Assembly: GCA_015489295.1 (NCBI GenBank)
Contig: WGAB01000290.1
Span: 1 to 7,872 of the forward strand
Direction of reading: 5' to 3'
DNA length: 7,872 bases
Source of the DNA: Caldifarciminota bacterium
Lineage (GTDB): Bacteria; WOR-3; Hydrothermia; WGAB01
Below, piece by piece: positions 1-6,606 of the stretch. The position numbers were made by a program, and so were the translations under genes. The notes beneath the pieces were generated by a model. That model was not told where the DNA came from. It searched no databases and saw only the letters and a program-made list of their open reading frames with translations. The first letter of the stretch is position 1; each line of letters opens with the position of its first letter.

Positions 1-201
1 CGGAGCGGTGCCCTGGGCTGCGTGGACTGCAAGAAGAAGCTGCTGGGCCAGATCCAGGCGCATCTGGAGCCCCTGCAGGCAAAGCGGGCCGGCATCAGCG
101 ACCAGCAGGTGATGGAGATTTTGGAGGAGGGTAGCCGCAGGGCCCGCGAGGTGGCCCGCCGCACCATGGCCGAGGTGCACGAGGCCCTGGGCCTGCTCTA
201 A
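1..201 (+). CDS. trpS: Tryptophanyl-tRNA synthetase, C-terminal end (partial)
   Basis: This is the last 66 codons of a reading frame that enters from the left edge and ends at TAA 199-201. The translated tail begins RSGALGCVDCKKKL, which matches the conserved C-terminal stretch of bacterial TrpRS (glycine-rich turn, CxxC, lysine cluster). It is followed by the amphipathic helical end typical of the enzyme (EEGSRRAREVARRTMAEVHEALGL). TrpRS charges tRNA-Trp in the cytoplasm using ATP. The class I catalytic core with the HIGH and KMSKS motifs lies outside the window, so catalytic integrity cannot be judged. The gene faces rph, with only 11 bp between the two stop codons. Identification rests on family recall of this short C-terminal signature. 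Confidence 0.88.
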   Translation, partial: RSGALGCVDCKKKLLGQIQAHLEPLQAKRAGISDQQVMEILEEGSRRAREVARRTMAEVHEALGLL

Positions 202-212
202 AACTCCGGGGG

Positions 213-929
213 TCAGGAGAGCCCCAGCGCTTCCTTTTGAATCTGGATCAGGTCCTGGATGGCCGTCCAGGCGCGATCCAGCATGGTGGAGAGTTCCTGG
301 CGGGTAAACGGCCGGCCTTCGCCGGTGCCCTGGATTTCCACAATCCGCCCGCTTTCGGTCATGGCCACATTGAGGTCCACCTCGGCCCGGACGTCCAGTT
401 CGTAGTCCAGGTCCACCACGATCTCCCCGTCCACGATGCCCACGGACACGGCTGCCAGAAACTCCCGGAGGGGCCACCGTTCCAGGGCCTGGTTTTCTTT
501 GAGGAAGCGCAGGGCGTCGTACAGGGCCACGAAGCCCCCGGTGATGCAGGCCGTTCGGGTACCGCCGTCGGCCTGGATCACATCGCAATCCAGGATGATG
601 GTCCACTCACCCAGGGCCTGGAGGTCCACCACCCCTCGCAGGGCGCGTCCGATCATTCGGGAGATTTCCAGGGAGCGGGAATCGGGCCGGCCCACGCGGC
701 TTTCGCGGGCCTTGCGCTGCCGGGTGGCCCGGGGCAGCATGGCGTACTCGGCGGTGATCCATCCCTCGCCCGATCCCTTGCGCCAGGCCGGCACCTTGTC
801 TTCCACCGTGGCGGTGCAGATCACCCGGGTGTTGCCCATTTCAAAGAGCACAGAGCCCTCGGGCTCCCGCAGGTAGTGCCGGTGGATCCGCACCGGCCGC
901 AGGCCGCTGGCACGCCGTTCACCGGTCAT
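213..929 (-). CDS. rph: Ribonuclease PH (tRNA 3'-end processing phosphorolytic exoribonuclease)
   Basis: This encodes 238 aa, the normal length for RNase PH. The enzyme removes nucleotides phosphorolytically from the 3' ends of tRNA precursors and other RNAs, acting as a hexameric ring in the cytoplasm. Family landmarks are present: an N-terminal RPV-x(n)[17 protein letters not shown] strand region (about 11-40), [14 protein letters not shown] (56-69), an arginine at about 85, the phosphate-binding QADGGTRTA segment (119-127), and catalytic-type acidic residues in the 173-185 block (D179, D185). The family signature [12 protein letters not shown] lies at 198-209. The ATG at 929 is preceded by GGAGGTG inside the end of the upstream membrane-protein gene. 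Only one nucleotide separates that gene's TGA from this ATG, so the pair is almost certainly cotranscribed and translationally coupled. The gene converges on trpS. No missing key residue was seen. Confidence 0.97.
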   Translation of the reverse strand: MTGERRASGLRPVRIHRHYLREPEGSVLFEMGNTRVICTATVEDKVPAWRKGSGEGWITAEYAMLPRATRQRKARESRVGRPDSRSLEISRMIGRALRGVVDLQALGEWTIILDCDVIQADGGTRTACITGGFVALYDALRFLKENQALERWPLREFLAAVSVGIVDGEIVVDLDYELDVRAEVDLNVAMTESGRIVEIQGTGEGRPFTRQELSTMLDRAWTAIQDLIQIQKEALGLS

Positions 930-930
930 C

Positions 931-1290
931 TCAGTGCCACCTCCGCTTCAGATAGCGGTCCTGGGCATCGGCCACCAGGTTGAGGATCACCTTGACATAG
1001 CAGGCATACCCCAGGGCCAGCAGAAGCCGGCCCACGAAACCGGGGGACAGCCAGAAGCCGGCCACGAGGGCCCCGGTCCCCAGAACAAAGAACCCCAGGG
1101 AGGCCACCAGGCGCAGGGACGCCGGTTCTGCCCCCAGGGTGCGGGAGAGTCGCCACAGAAACTTGTTTTGCCGACGAAAGGTTAAGGCCACCGCGATCAA
1201 CGTCAGCAGAAACACGAGCAGATAGATGTCCAGCGCCCGGGTCCCCTCGAGGACCACAGCAAAGCCAAACCACCACCCCAAAAACCGCAT
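931..1290 (-). CDS. Small integral membrane protein of unknown function, upstream of rph
   Basis: This encodes 119 aa with no family I recognise. The ATG at 1290 is preferred over an in-frame start at 1347 because a near-perfect GGAGGAGAC Shine-Dalgarno sits just before it. The upstream extension is also polar and unlike a membrane-protein N-terminus. Hydrophobic stretches at about 20-38, 60-80 and 84-106, with a shorter N-terminal one at about 3-14, predict three to four transmembrane segments. Positive charges lie in the 39-50 loop ([12 protein letters not shown]) and at the C-terminus (KRRWH), which suggests those regions face the cytoplasm. It is the first gene of a two-gene unit with rph, and its stop lies one nucleotide before the rph start. 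Its last codons carry the rph ribosome-binding site, so its translation probably sets rph expression. Function cannot be inferred from sequence. Confidence 0.8.
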   Translation of the reverse strand: MRFLGWWFGFAVVLEGTRALDIYLLVFLLTLIAVALTFRRQNKFLWRLSRTLGAEPASLRLVASLGFFVLGTGALVAGFWLSPGFVGRLLLALGYACYVKVILNLVADAQDRYLKRRWH

Positions 1291-1413
1291 GTCTCCTCCT
1301 TCCAGCATGGCCCGGTTCCCGTACCCGATCCATAGGCCCCGTTTCAAACCTTTGCTTACGCCCCTCTGTTTGGGTCCCCATTATGCAGCATCCCCGCCCG
1401 TATACTTTCCGCC
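1291..1413. promoter_or_regulatory. Divergent intergenic region between the membrane protein/rph unit and the cmk operon
   Basis: This 123-bp gap should hold promoters for both directions. On the + strand, TATACT at 1401-1406 is a good -10 hexamer. On the - strand, CATAAT (reverse complement of 1380-1385) is a -10-like hexamer that would give a leader of roughly 80 nt before the membrane-protein start. I found no convincing -35 element at 16-18 bp from either hexamer. The - strand leader ends in the strong AGGAGGAGAC ribosome-binding site. The minus-strand assignment is weak. Confidence 0.45.
1401..1406 (+). promoter_or_regulatory. Putative -10 element (TATACT) of a leaderless cmk transcript
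   Basis: TATACT differs from the TATAAT consensus at one position and ends 7 nt before the cmk ATG (1414). Transcription normally starts about 6-8 nt after the -10 box, so the mRNA would begin at or next to the start codon. The 7 nt between (TTCCGCC) contain no Shine-Dalgarno. The arrangement is that of leaderless genes known from Deinococcus-Thermus and actinobacteria. No clear -35 is visible. Confidence 0.5.
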
Positions 1414-2091
1414 ATGAAACGCGTGGTGATCGCCATTGACGGACCGGCGGCTTCGGGGAAAAGCACCACCGCAAAACTTCTGGCCCAGCGTTTGGGTCTT
1501 CTGCCGGTGGACACCGGTGCCATGTACCGGGCCGTTACCCTCCGGGTGCTGGAACTGGGGATCGATCCCCACGACGAGGCCCGGGTAACCGAGGTGGCCC
1601 AGGGGATCCGGATCCAGCAGGAGTTCCGCAACGGCACCGTCCGCACCTTCGTGGACGGCCGGGACGTGAGCGAGGAGATCCGCAGCCCGGAGGTCACCCG
1701 CTGGGTGAGCCTGGTATCCTCGTACCGGGGCGTGCGGGAGGCCATGGTAGCCCAGCAGCGGGCCATGGCCACCCGGGGTGGCGTGGTCTTAGAGGGCCGG
1801 GACATCGGCACCGTGGTGGTGCCCGACGCCGATCTCAAGGTGTTCATGAAGGCCTCGGCCGAGGAACGCGCCCGCCGGCGCCTCAAGGAACTCCAGGAAA
1901 AGGGGGTTCCGGCCACCTTCGAGGCCGTGCTGGCCGACATCCAGCGGCGCGACCGGCTGGATTCCTCCCGGGCCCTGAGCCCCTTGAAAAAGGCCGAAGA
2001 TGCCATAGAAATTGACACCACCCACTTGACCATCCATGAACAGGTGGAACGCATCGTCCAGGAACTCCGACGCCGGGGCCTCGACCCCTGA
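1414..2091 (+). CDS. cmk: Cytidylate (CMP/dCMP) kinase
   Basis: This encodes 225 aa, the usual length for bacterial CMP kinase, which transfers phosphate from ATP to CMP or dCMP to supply CTP and dCTP. A P-loop GPAASGKST lies at 10-18. It is followed by the CMP-binding VDTGAMYRA (32-40), the LEGRDIGTVV segment (126-135) and the lid/catalytic arginine block RRDRLDSSR (178-186). The start is well fixed because IAIDGP follows the initiator directly, as in the family. There is no Shine-Dalgarno, and a -10-like TATACT sits 7 nt upstream, so translation is probably leaderless. The next gene, plsC, begins one nucleotide after the TGA. A cmk-plsC order is seen in several bacterial groups and fits CDP-lipid metabolism, which draws on CTP. 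Confidence 0.97.
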   Translation: MKRVVIAIDGPAASGKSTTAKLLAQRLGLLPVDTGAMYRAVTLRVLELGIDPHDEARVTEVAQGIRIQQEFRNGTVRTFVDGRDVSEEIRSPEVTRWVSLVSSYRGVREAMVAQQRAMATRGGVVLEGRDIGTVVVPDADLKVFMKASAEERARRRLKELQEKGVPATFEAVLADIQRRDRLDSSRALSPLKKAEDAIEIDTTHLTIHEQVERIVQELRRRGLDP

Positions 2092-2092
2092 T

Positions 2093-2713
2093 ATGCGCCC
2101 CCTCTGGCGGATCACCCGCGCGCTCGTGGTTCCCCCGTTCCGGTGGCTCACCGGCTTCCGGGCGGAAAACACCCACCTGGTGCCGCTCCGGGGCCCGGTC
2201 ATCATCGCCCCGAACCACAACTCCTGGTGGGACCCACCCCTCATCGGCATGGCCAGCCCCCGCGAGGTATACTTCCTGGCCAAGGAGGAACTCTTCACCG
2301 CGAACCGCCTGTTCGGGTGGCTCATCCGCACGTACAACGCCATCCCGATTCGCCGGGAAACCGGCGGCGTGGAGGCTCTGCGTACCGCCCTCGCCCTGCT
2401 GAAAGAGGGCAAGGCCGTGGTGATCTTTCCCGAGGGCACCCGCAACAAAACGCAACAGCTGCTCCTGCCCCTGAAACCCGGCGTGTACCTTTTGGCCAAG
2501 TATTCCAAAGCCCCGGTGGTGCCCGCCTTCATCCTCAACAACCGGCAGCCGTTCCACCGGTGGCTCCTGCGGAAGGCCCCGCCCCGGGTGCGCTTCGGCC
2601 CTGCCCTCCGGGTCGAAGACTTCCCCCAGGACAAAAAGGGCCGGGCCTTCAACGAGGCCCTGCGGCAGGCGCTGGAAACCCTGGCCCGGGAAATGGGGGT
2701 GACCTCCCCGTGA
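2093..2713 (+). CDS. plsC: 1-acyl-sn-glycerol-3-phosphate acyltransferase (PlsC family)
   Basis: This encodes 206 aa. PlsC enzymes acylate lysophosphatidic acid at the sn-2 position to give phosphatidic acid at the cytoplasmic membrane. The acyltransferase motifs are intact: the NHxxxxD catalytic box NHNSWWD at 41-47 (H42, D47), the arginine-containing block near 85-88 (PIRR), the glycerophosphate-binding FPEGTR at 112-117, and the PVVPAF strand at 141-146. I chose the ATG at 2093 over an upstream in-frame ATG at 2036. The latter lies inside cmk and would add 19 unrelated residues, while MRPLWRITR is a normal amphipathic beginning. The spacing TGA-T-ATG after cmk and the lack of a strong Shine-Dalgarno suggest translational coupling. 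The stop overlaps the start of the next gene (TGATG). Exact acyl-acceptor specificity within the LPLAT superfamily cannot be read from sequence. Confidence 0.92.
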   Translation: MRPLWRITRALVVPPFRWLTGFRAENTHLVPLRGPVIIAPNHNSWWDPPLIGMASPREVYFLAKEELFTANRLFGWLIRTYNAIPIRRETGGVEALRTALALLKEGKAVVIFPEGTRNKTQQLLLPLKPGVYLLAKYSKAPVVPAFILNNRQPFHRWLLRKAPPRVRFGPALRVEDFPQDKKGRAFNEALRQALETLAREMGVTSP

Positions 2714-4206
2714 TGCTCCGCCTTCTGCTCTGGGCTCTCCTGCTTCTCACACCCGAGGCCCGTCGGGCCCTGGAACTCTACCGCACGAACCCCCAGCAGG
2801 GGTTGCGGAGCATCCAGACGATGGCCAGCCTTCTGCGTCGGCGCCAGGGACCCGAGGCCGCCCTGGCCCTCCTGGACTCGGCCTACGCGCTGCGGCCCGA
2901 CGCCCGGATCACCCGCTGGGCCCTGGACCTGTGCCTCCAGGGGACCGATACCCTGCGGCTCCGCCGGTACCTCTTCCGCCTTCCCCATGAAACCGCCCAG
3001 CCCTCGGTCCTCACCGGGGTGTATGTGCGGCTCAAGACCTCTCCCTGGCGGTTCCTGTTGCCGGAGTGGGTCGACACGGTGCGCCACGTCCTGGGCGCCG
3101 ATCCCTTTGGCCGTCAGCATTACTTTGAGGCTCTGCAGCGCCGCGATTTTCCCGAGGCCCTGCGCTGGCTCTTTGAGGTGGCCCGCCAAACCGGCGATCT
3201 CCGCTGGCCCCTGCGGGAACTGGCCCGGCTGGCCCCCTTCGTAGACCTGGAGGATGCCCGAGCCGTCCTCCGGAGCCTGGGCGACTTTGAAGCGGGTCAT
3301 GTGCTGCTCAGCCGACTGTACCTGTTAAAGGGTCGGCGGGAGGACGCGTACCGCGAGGCCCTGAAGGCCCGGGATCCCCAAACCCTGGCGCTCCTGGCCC
3401 GCGAGGCCCTGGCCGAGGCCGATGTGGCCGACGCCCTCCAACTCCTGCAGGCCATCCCCGAGGACCGCCGAGGCCCGGAGGCCTGGCTCCTCCTGGCCCA
3501 GGTCCATCGTCAGCTCGGGGATTCCAGAGCGGCCTTAGAGGCCTATCGACGTGCCCTGCCCCGGGGGCGCCGCGAGTTCCTGGAATACCTGCTCCAGCTG
3601 GGCCAAACCCGGGAGGTGCCGCGGTACGCGGATTCCACCACCCTGGACCTCGTGGCCTGGGCAAAGGTGCTCGAGGGGGATACCGCCCGGGCCGAAAGCC
3701 TGGCGGCCCGGATTTCCGGCCCGGAGGGCGAACGCCTGCGGATTCTCCTGGCCCTCCTCAAGGGCCGCAGGGCCCGGGCCGATACCCTGATCCGCCGCTT
3801 CGTGCTGCACCACCCGGCCGATCCCTGGGCCGCCGAGGCCCTCACCCTCCTGGATCTCTTGCAAACCGCCCCCGAACTCCTGCCGGAAATCCAGCGGTAC
3901 CTTACGGCCCGTGCGCCAGGGGTTCCCCAGGGTTCTGGCCCTTCGTCCCACCCCTCGCCGGCCGCCCTCTTCCTGCGGGCCCGAACCGCCGAGGAACAGG
4001 GCCACCTGGACGTGGCCCTGGGGCTCTATCGGGAACTCGCCGAGCAGGATACCACGTCCTGGGCCGCCCTGGCCCTGTACCGGGCCGCCCGGATCCACCA
4101 GGACGCCCTGCAGGACACGGCCACCGCCCGCACCCTCTGGCAACAACTGATCCAGCGGTTCCCCCAGAGCCCGTATGCCGCCCTGGCCCGGGGGGCGCTG
4201 CCATGA
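2713..4206 (+). CDS. Secreted or membrane-anchored tetratricopeptide-repeat protein
   Basis: This encodes 497 aa. The ATG at 2713 overlaps the plsC stop (TGATG). An open frame continues further upstream but runs over plsC and is a shadow. Residues 2-12 (LRLLLWALLLL) form a short hydrophobic signal or anchor with no lipobox cysteine. The rest is almost wholly helical and Ala/Leu/Arg-rich, with recognisable TPR units at about 257-281 (EAWLLLAQVHRQLGD...), 416-441 and 451-486. The last unit, with its ARTLWQQLIQRFPQSPYAALAR ending, resembles the C-terminal TPRs of YbgF/BamD-type envelope proteins. A Pro/Gly/Ser linker at about 401-416 separates the last two repeats from the remainder. TPRs mediate protein-protein contacts. 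Being in the cmk-plsC operon and next to a membrane protein, it may act in envelope assembly, but the partner is unknown. No catalytic motif was seen. Confidence 0.88.
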   Translation: MLRLLLWALLLLTPEARRALELYRTNPQQGLRSIQTMASLLRRRQGPEAALALLDSAYALRPDARITRWALDLCLQGTDTLRLRRYLFRLPHETAQPSVLTGVYVRLKTSPWRFLLPEWVDTVRHVLGADPFGRQHYFEALQRRDFPEALRWLFEVARQTGDLRWPLRELARLAPFVDLEDARAVLRSLGDFEAGHVLLSRLYLLKGRREDAYREALKARDPQTLALLAREALAEADVADALQLLQAIPEDRRGPEAWLLLAQVHRQLGDSRAALEAYRRALPRGRREFLEYLLQLGQTREVPRYADSTTLDLVAWAKVLEGDTARAESLAARISGPEGERLRILLALLKGRRARADTLIRRFVLHHPADPWAAEALTLLDLLQTAPELLPEIQRYLTARAPGVPQGSGPSSHPSPAALFLRARTAEEQGHLDVALGLYRELAEQDTTSWAALALYRAARIHQDALQDTATARTLWQQLIQRFPQSPYAALARGALP

Positions 4207-4634
4207 GCCGGTCCGCGCGCACCCTGGAAATCCGCGTGTGGCCCGCCCGGAATCGGAAAAAACTGGCCTTCTTCGTGGCGGTGCTGATCCTGGTGCCCCT
4301 GGTGTTCGGCTGGGCCTTTGGCCTGTACTGGGGCCTCCTGGCCTTCGTGCTCCTTTTGGGCGCCAACCTCTCCTTTATCACCCCCACCCGCTACGTCCTG
4401 GACCCCGAGGGAATCACCGTGCACCGGTTCTGGGGCAAGGTCCATTACCCCTGGAGCCGGTTCCGCCGCGTGGCACAGGACAAAAACGGCGTGTTCCTGT
4501 CGCCCTTCGCCCGGCCCTCCCGGCTGGACGCCTTCCGGGGCCTGTACCTGATCCTGCCCGATGCCGAGGTTCGGGAGCAGGTGTATCGCTGGGCGGTGCA
4601 GCATCTCTCCCCTCCCGCTCCGCCGGAAAATTGA
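4203..4634 (+). CDS. Two-TM membrane protein with a PH-like C-terminal domain
   Basis: This encodes 143 aa, starting at an ATG that overlaps the TPR gene stop by 4 nt (ATGA). Residues 1-20 are basic and probably cytoplasmic. Two hydrophobic segments at about 22-40 and 42-60 form a tight hairpin. The soluble part (61-135) starts FITPTRYVLDPEGITVHRFWGKVHYPW and has the strand pattern of bacterial PH-like domains that follow a TM hairpin (DUF304/bPH type). The tryptophan and arginine after the second strand also fit. That assignment is by pattern recall, not by alignment. The Pro-rich tail ends PPAPPEN. It is the last gene of the cmk operon, and its coupling to the TPR gene suggests the two act together at the membrane. 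Function unknown. Confidence 0.82.
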   Translation: MSRSARTLEIRVWPARNRKKLAFFVAVLILVPLVFGWAFGLYWGLLAFVLLLGANLSFITPTRYVLDPEGITVHRFWGKVHYPWSRFRRVAQDKNGVFLSPFARPSRLDAFRGLYLILPDAEVREQVYRWAVQHLSPPAPPEN

Positions 4635-4711
4635 CAAATCCTCCAAAAAACCGATGGCCCTGGAGCCCTTGTTTTCCCTGTGCTGCTTCGAGGGCTTTAT
4701 CCTAAAGAGCA
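4635..4711 (+). promoter_or_regulatory. Intergenic spacer with an imperfect hairpin and a promoter-like -10 box
   Basis: This 77-bp gap separates the cmk operon from the DegT gene. An 8-bp inverted repeat with one G-T pair (AGCCCTTG at 4664-4671 and CGAGGGCT at 4689-4696) encloses a 17-nt loop and is followed by TTAT. It could be a weak terminator for the cmk operon or an operator. Immediately after it, TATCCT at 4698-4703 is a -10-like hexamer ending 8 nt before the DegT ATG. A TTGACA at 4631-4636 has no usable -10 at the right distance. Confidence 0.4.
4698..4703 (+). promoter_or_regulatory. Putative -10 element (TATCCT) of a leaderless DegT-family transcript
   Basis: TATCCT matches the TANNNT core and ends 8 nt before the ATG at 4712. 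The intervening AAAGAGCA is at best a poor Shine-Dalgarno. The geometry repeats that of cmk. No convincing -35 is visible, so the assignment remains tentative. Confidence 0.4.
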
Positions 4712-5881
4712 ATGACCCCATCGGCCTGGGCGGTACCGCTGTTTGACCTGGACTACGGCCCCGAGGAGGAGGCCGCAGTTCGGCGGGTGATCCAGAGCCG
4801 CTGGCTCACCCAGGGCCCGGAAACCCTGGCCTTTGAAGAAGAGTTCGGCCGGTACCTGGGCGGCCAGGAGGTGGTGATGACCTCCTCGGGGACCACGGCC
4901 CTGCACCTGGCCTACCTGGCGGCAGGCCTGCAACCCGGCGACGAGGTCATCGTGCCCTCCATGACCTTTATTGCCACCGTGTCGCCCCTCCTCTGGATGG
5001 GGGTTCGCGTGGTGTTCGCCGACCTGCGGTCACCGGAACAACCCGTGATCGGACCGGAAACCGTGGAACCCCTGATCACCCCCAGAACCCGGGCTGTGGT
5101 CTTTGTCTCGTACAACGGCCTGCAGCAGGGCCTGGAAGACCTCTATCGGCTGTGCGAAGACCGGGGCCTTTTGCTCATCGAGGACGCGGCCCATGCCACC
5201 GGCGGCCTTCGGCCCGACGGCCGGCCCGCGGGTTCCACCGCCCATCTCACGGCCTTCAGCTTCTTTGCCAACAAAACCCTGCCGGTGGGCGAGGGGGGCG
5301 CCCTGGCCACCCCCAACCCCGACTTTGCCCGCACGGCCCGACTCCTGCGCAGCCACGGCATGACCTCCCTCACCTGGGACCGGTACCGCCAGCAGGCCCT
5401 GACCTACGACGTGGTGGCCCTGGGGTTCAACTACCGGGCCACGGAACTGGCCGCTGCCCTGGCCCGGGTCCGCCTCCAGAAACTCCCCCGGGAGGTGGCC
5501 CGGCGGCGGGAACGCGTGGCCCTGTACCGATCCCTCCTCAGGGAGCACCCTCTGCCCCTGAAGCCGGTCGACGCTCCCCTGGAAACCGGCAGCCACTACA
5601 TCTTTCCGGTGCTCCTGGATCGGCCCGAAGACCGGGCGCCGCTCATGCACTTCCTCAAGGATCGGGGCATCCAGACCTCCATCCACTACCCCCCGGTACA
5701 CCGGTTCCGCCTGCTCCGGGAACGCTACGGCACCGAAACCCTCCGCCTGCCCCATACCGAAGACTTCGGCCGACGCGAACTCACCCTGCCCCTGTACAGC
5801 CACATGACCCCGGAGCAGGTCCGGACGGTGGTGGAGGCGCTCCATGCGTTCTTTTCGTCGGAAACGCCCCCAGCCCTTTGA
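4712..5881 (+). CDS. DegT/DnrJ/EryC1/StrS-family PLP-dependent aminotransferase
   Basis: This encodes 389 aa, the normal length for the family, which mostly aminates keto-sugar nucleotides (or, in some members, catalyses PLP-dependent dehydration) for cell-surface glycans and antibiotics. The N-terminus VPLFDLDYGPEEEAAV (8-23) is typical. The cofactor site comprises SSGTTALHLA (58-67), the pyridine-contacting aspartate in IEDAAHATGG (D158), and the Schiff-base lysine in SFFANKTLPVGEGG (K188). GFNYRATELAAALARVRLQKL (238-258) is the characteristic later helix, and HYPPVH (325-330) is also usual. The usual glycine/proline motif before the cofactor aspartate is replaced here by VSYNGLQQGLEDL, which may change specificity. 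The start lacks a good Shine-Dalgarno and may be leaderless. A methyltransferase gene overlaps its 3' end by 38 nt, so they probably modify the same product. Substrate unknown. Confidence 0.93.
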   Translation: MTPSAWAVPLFDLDYGPEEEAAVRRVIQSRWLTQGPETLAFEEEFGRYLGGQEVVMTSSGTTALHLAYLAAGLQPGDEVIVPSMTFIATVSPLLWMGVRVVFADLRSPEQPVIGPETVEPLITPRTRAVVFVSYNGLQQGLEDLYRLCEDRGLLLIEDAAHATGGLRPDGRPAGSTAHLTAFSFFANKTLPVGEGGALATPNPDFARTARLLRSHGMTSLTWDRYRQQALTYDVVALGFNYRATELAAALARVRLQKLPREVARRRERVALYRSLLREHPLPLKPVDAPLETGSHYIFPVLLDRPEDRAPLMHFLKDRGIQTSIHYPPVHRFRLLRERYGTETLRLPHTEDFGRRELTLPLYSHMTPEQVRTVVEALHAFFSSETPPAL

Positions 5882-6605
5882 AACCATCGCGCCCTTCTAC
5901 GACCGCATCATGCAGGATGTGGACTACGAGGGCTGGGTGAACTACGTGGAATCCTTTTTCCACTGGGCTCGGGGCGAGGTGCACGAGGTGCTGGACCTGG
6001 CCTGCGGCACCGGCACCCCTACCCTGCTCCTGAAACAGCGGGGATACCGCGTGGTGGGGCTCGACCGGAGCGTGGCCATGCTGCGGGAAGCCCGAAAGAA
6101 GCTGGGGCCCGACGTGCCCCTCGTGGCCGCCGACCTGCGCCACTTCGCGTTCCGCAAGCAGTTCGATGCCGTCATCTCCCTGTTCGACAGCCTCAACAAC
6201 CTGCTCACCGAACTGGAACTCACGCAAACCTTTGAGAACGTCCGGCGGCACCTCCGCGAGGGCGGCGTCTTCGTGTTCGATGTCAACACCATCTACGCCC
6301 TGGAAAACTACTGGGGCAACGACACCAAGGTCAAGGAGCACGGCGGCCTCATCACCCTCTGGCGCACCAGCTACCTGCCCCACAACCACCTGTCCCGCCT
6401 GGATTTTACCGTGCTGGTCCCCGAGGGAAACGAGTCCACCTGTTACCGCCGGTACGATGAAACCCACCTGGAACGAGGTTACCCCCTGAAAACCCTCAAA
6501 ACCCTGCTGAACCGTTCGGGGTTCCGCAGGGTGTACCAGTTCCGCCACCTCACCCGCCACACCGCGAGCGAGCGCGATCTAAGGGTGACGGTGGTGGCGC
6601 GGTGA
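5844..6605 (+). CDS. Class I SAM-dependent methyltransferase
   Basis: This encodes 253 aa of a Rossmann-fold methyltransferase. Motif I is VLDLACGTGT at 49-58 and binds SAM. GLD at 72-74 carries the acidic residue that usually contacts the ribose hydroxyls. DLRHF (97-101) and FDAVISLFDSLNNLL (107-121) correspond to motifs II-III and IV. LREGGVFVFDVNT (137-149) follows as the usual strand. The remaining 100 residues form a family-specific lid with ERGYPLKTLKTLLNRSGF (210-227). The ATG at 5844 has a strong GGAGG six nucleotides upstream, inside the aminotransferase gene, and lies just before the conserved FETIAPFYDRIM block, so the start is well supported. The 38-nt overlap with the aminotransferase suggests coupled expression. 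Members of this subfamily act on small molecules or proteins, and the substrate is not evident. Confidence 0.93.
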   Translation: MRSFRRKRPQPFETIAPFYDRIMQDVDYEGWVNYVESFFHWARGEVHEVLDLACGTGTPTLLLKQRGYRVVGLDRSVAMLREARKKLGPDVPLVAADLRHFAFRKQFDAVISLFDSLNNLLTELELTQTFENVRRHLREGGVFVFDVNTIYALENYWGNDTKVKEHGGLITLWRTSYLPHNHLSRLDFTVLVPEGNESTCYRRYDETHLERGYPLKTLKTLLNRSGFRRVYQFRHLTRHTASERDLRVTVVAR

Positions 6606-6606
6606 C

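Noticed and set aside
194..221. Possible hairpin between trpS and rph (GCTCT with AGAGC, CTCC with GGAG)
   Set aside because: The arms are only 4-5 bp, compete with each other and are not followed by a T-tract, so this is no better than chance in GC-rich DNA.
237..983. 248-codon + strand frame opposite rph
   Set aside because: Antisense to RNase PH, which has all family motifs; the product is His/Gly/Pro-rich and matches nothing.
1291..1347. Earlier start (1347) for the membrane protein
   Set aside because: The ATG at 1290 has a near-perfect Shine-Dalgarno, while the added segment is polar and has none.
2036..2092. Earlier ATG for plsC inside cmk
   Set aside because: It would add 19 residues unlike any PlsC N-terminus and overlap cmk by 56 nt. 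The ATG at 2093 follows the cmk stop by one base.
2143..2712. Upstream extension of the TPR reading frame across plsC
   Set aside because: The extension translates to Pro/Gly/His/Arg-rich sequence in a frame opposed to the intact PlsC motifs. The ATG at 2713 starts a proper signal-like segment and overlaps the plsC stop.
1789..3300. Long open frame (503 codons) on the minus strand opposite cmk, plsC and the TPR gene
   Set aside because: It lies antisense to three well-supported genes, spans their boundaries, and its translation is Gly/Pro/Gln/Arg-rich low-complexity sequence without any motif. High G+C produces such frames.
4631..4659. TTGACA as a -35 box for the DegT gene
   Set aside because: It overlaps the stop of the preceding gene, and no -10-like hexamer lies 16-18 bp downstream. 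The TATCCT box is about 60 bp away.
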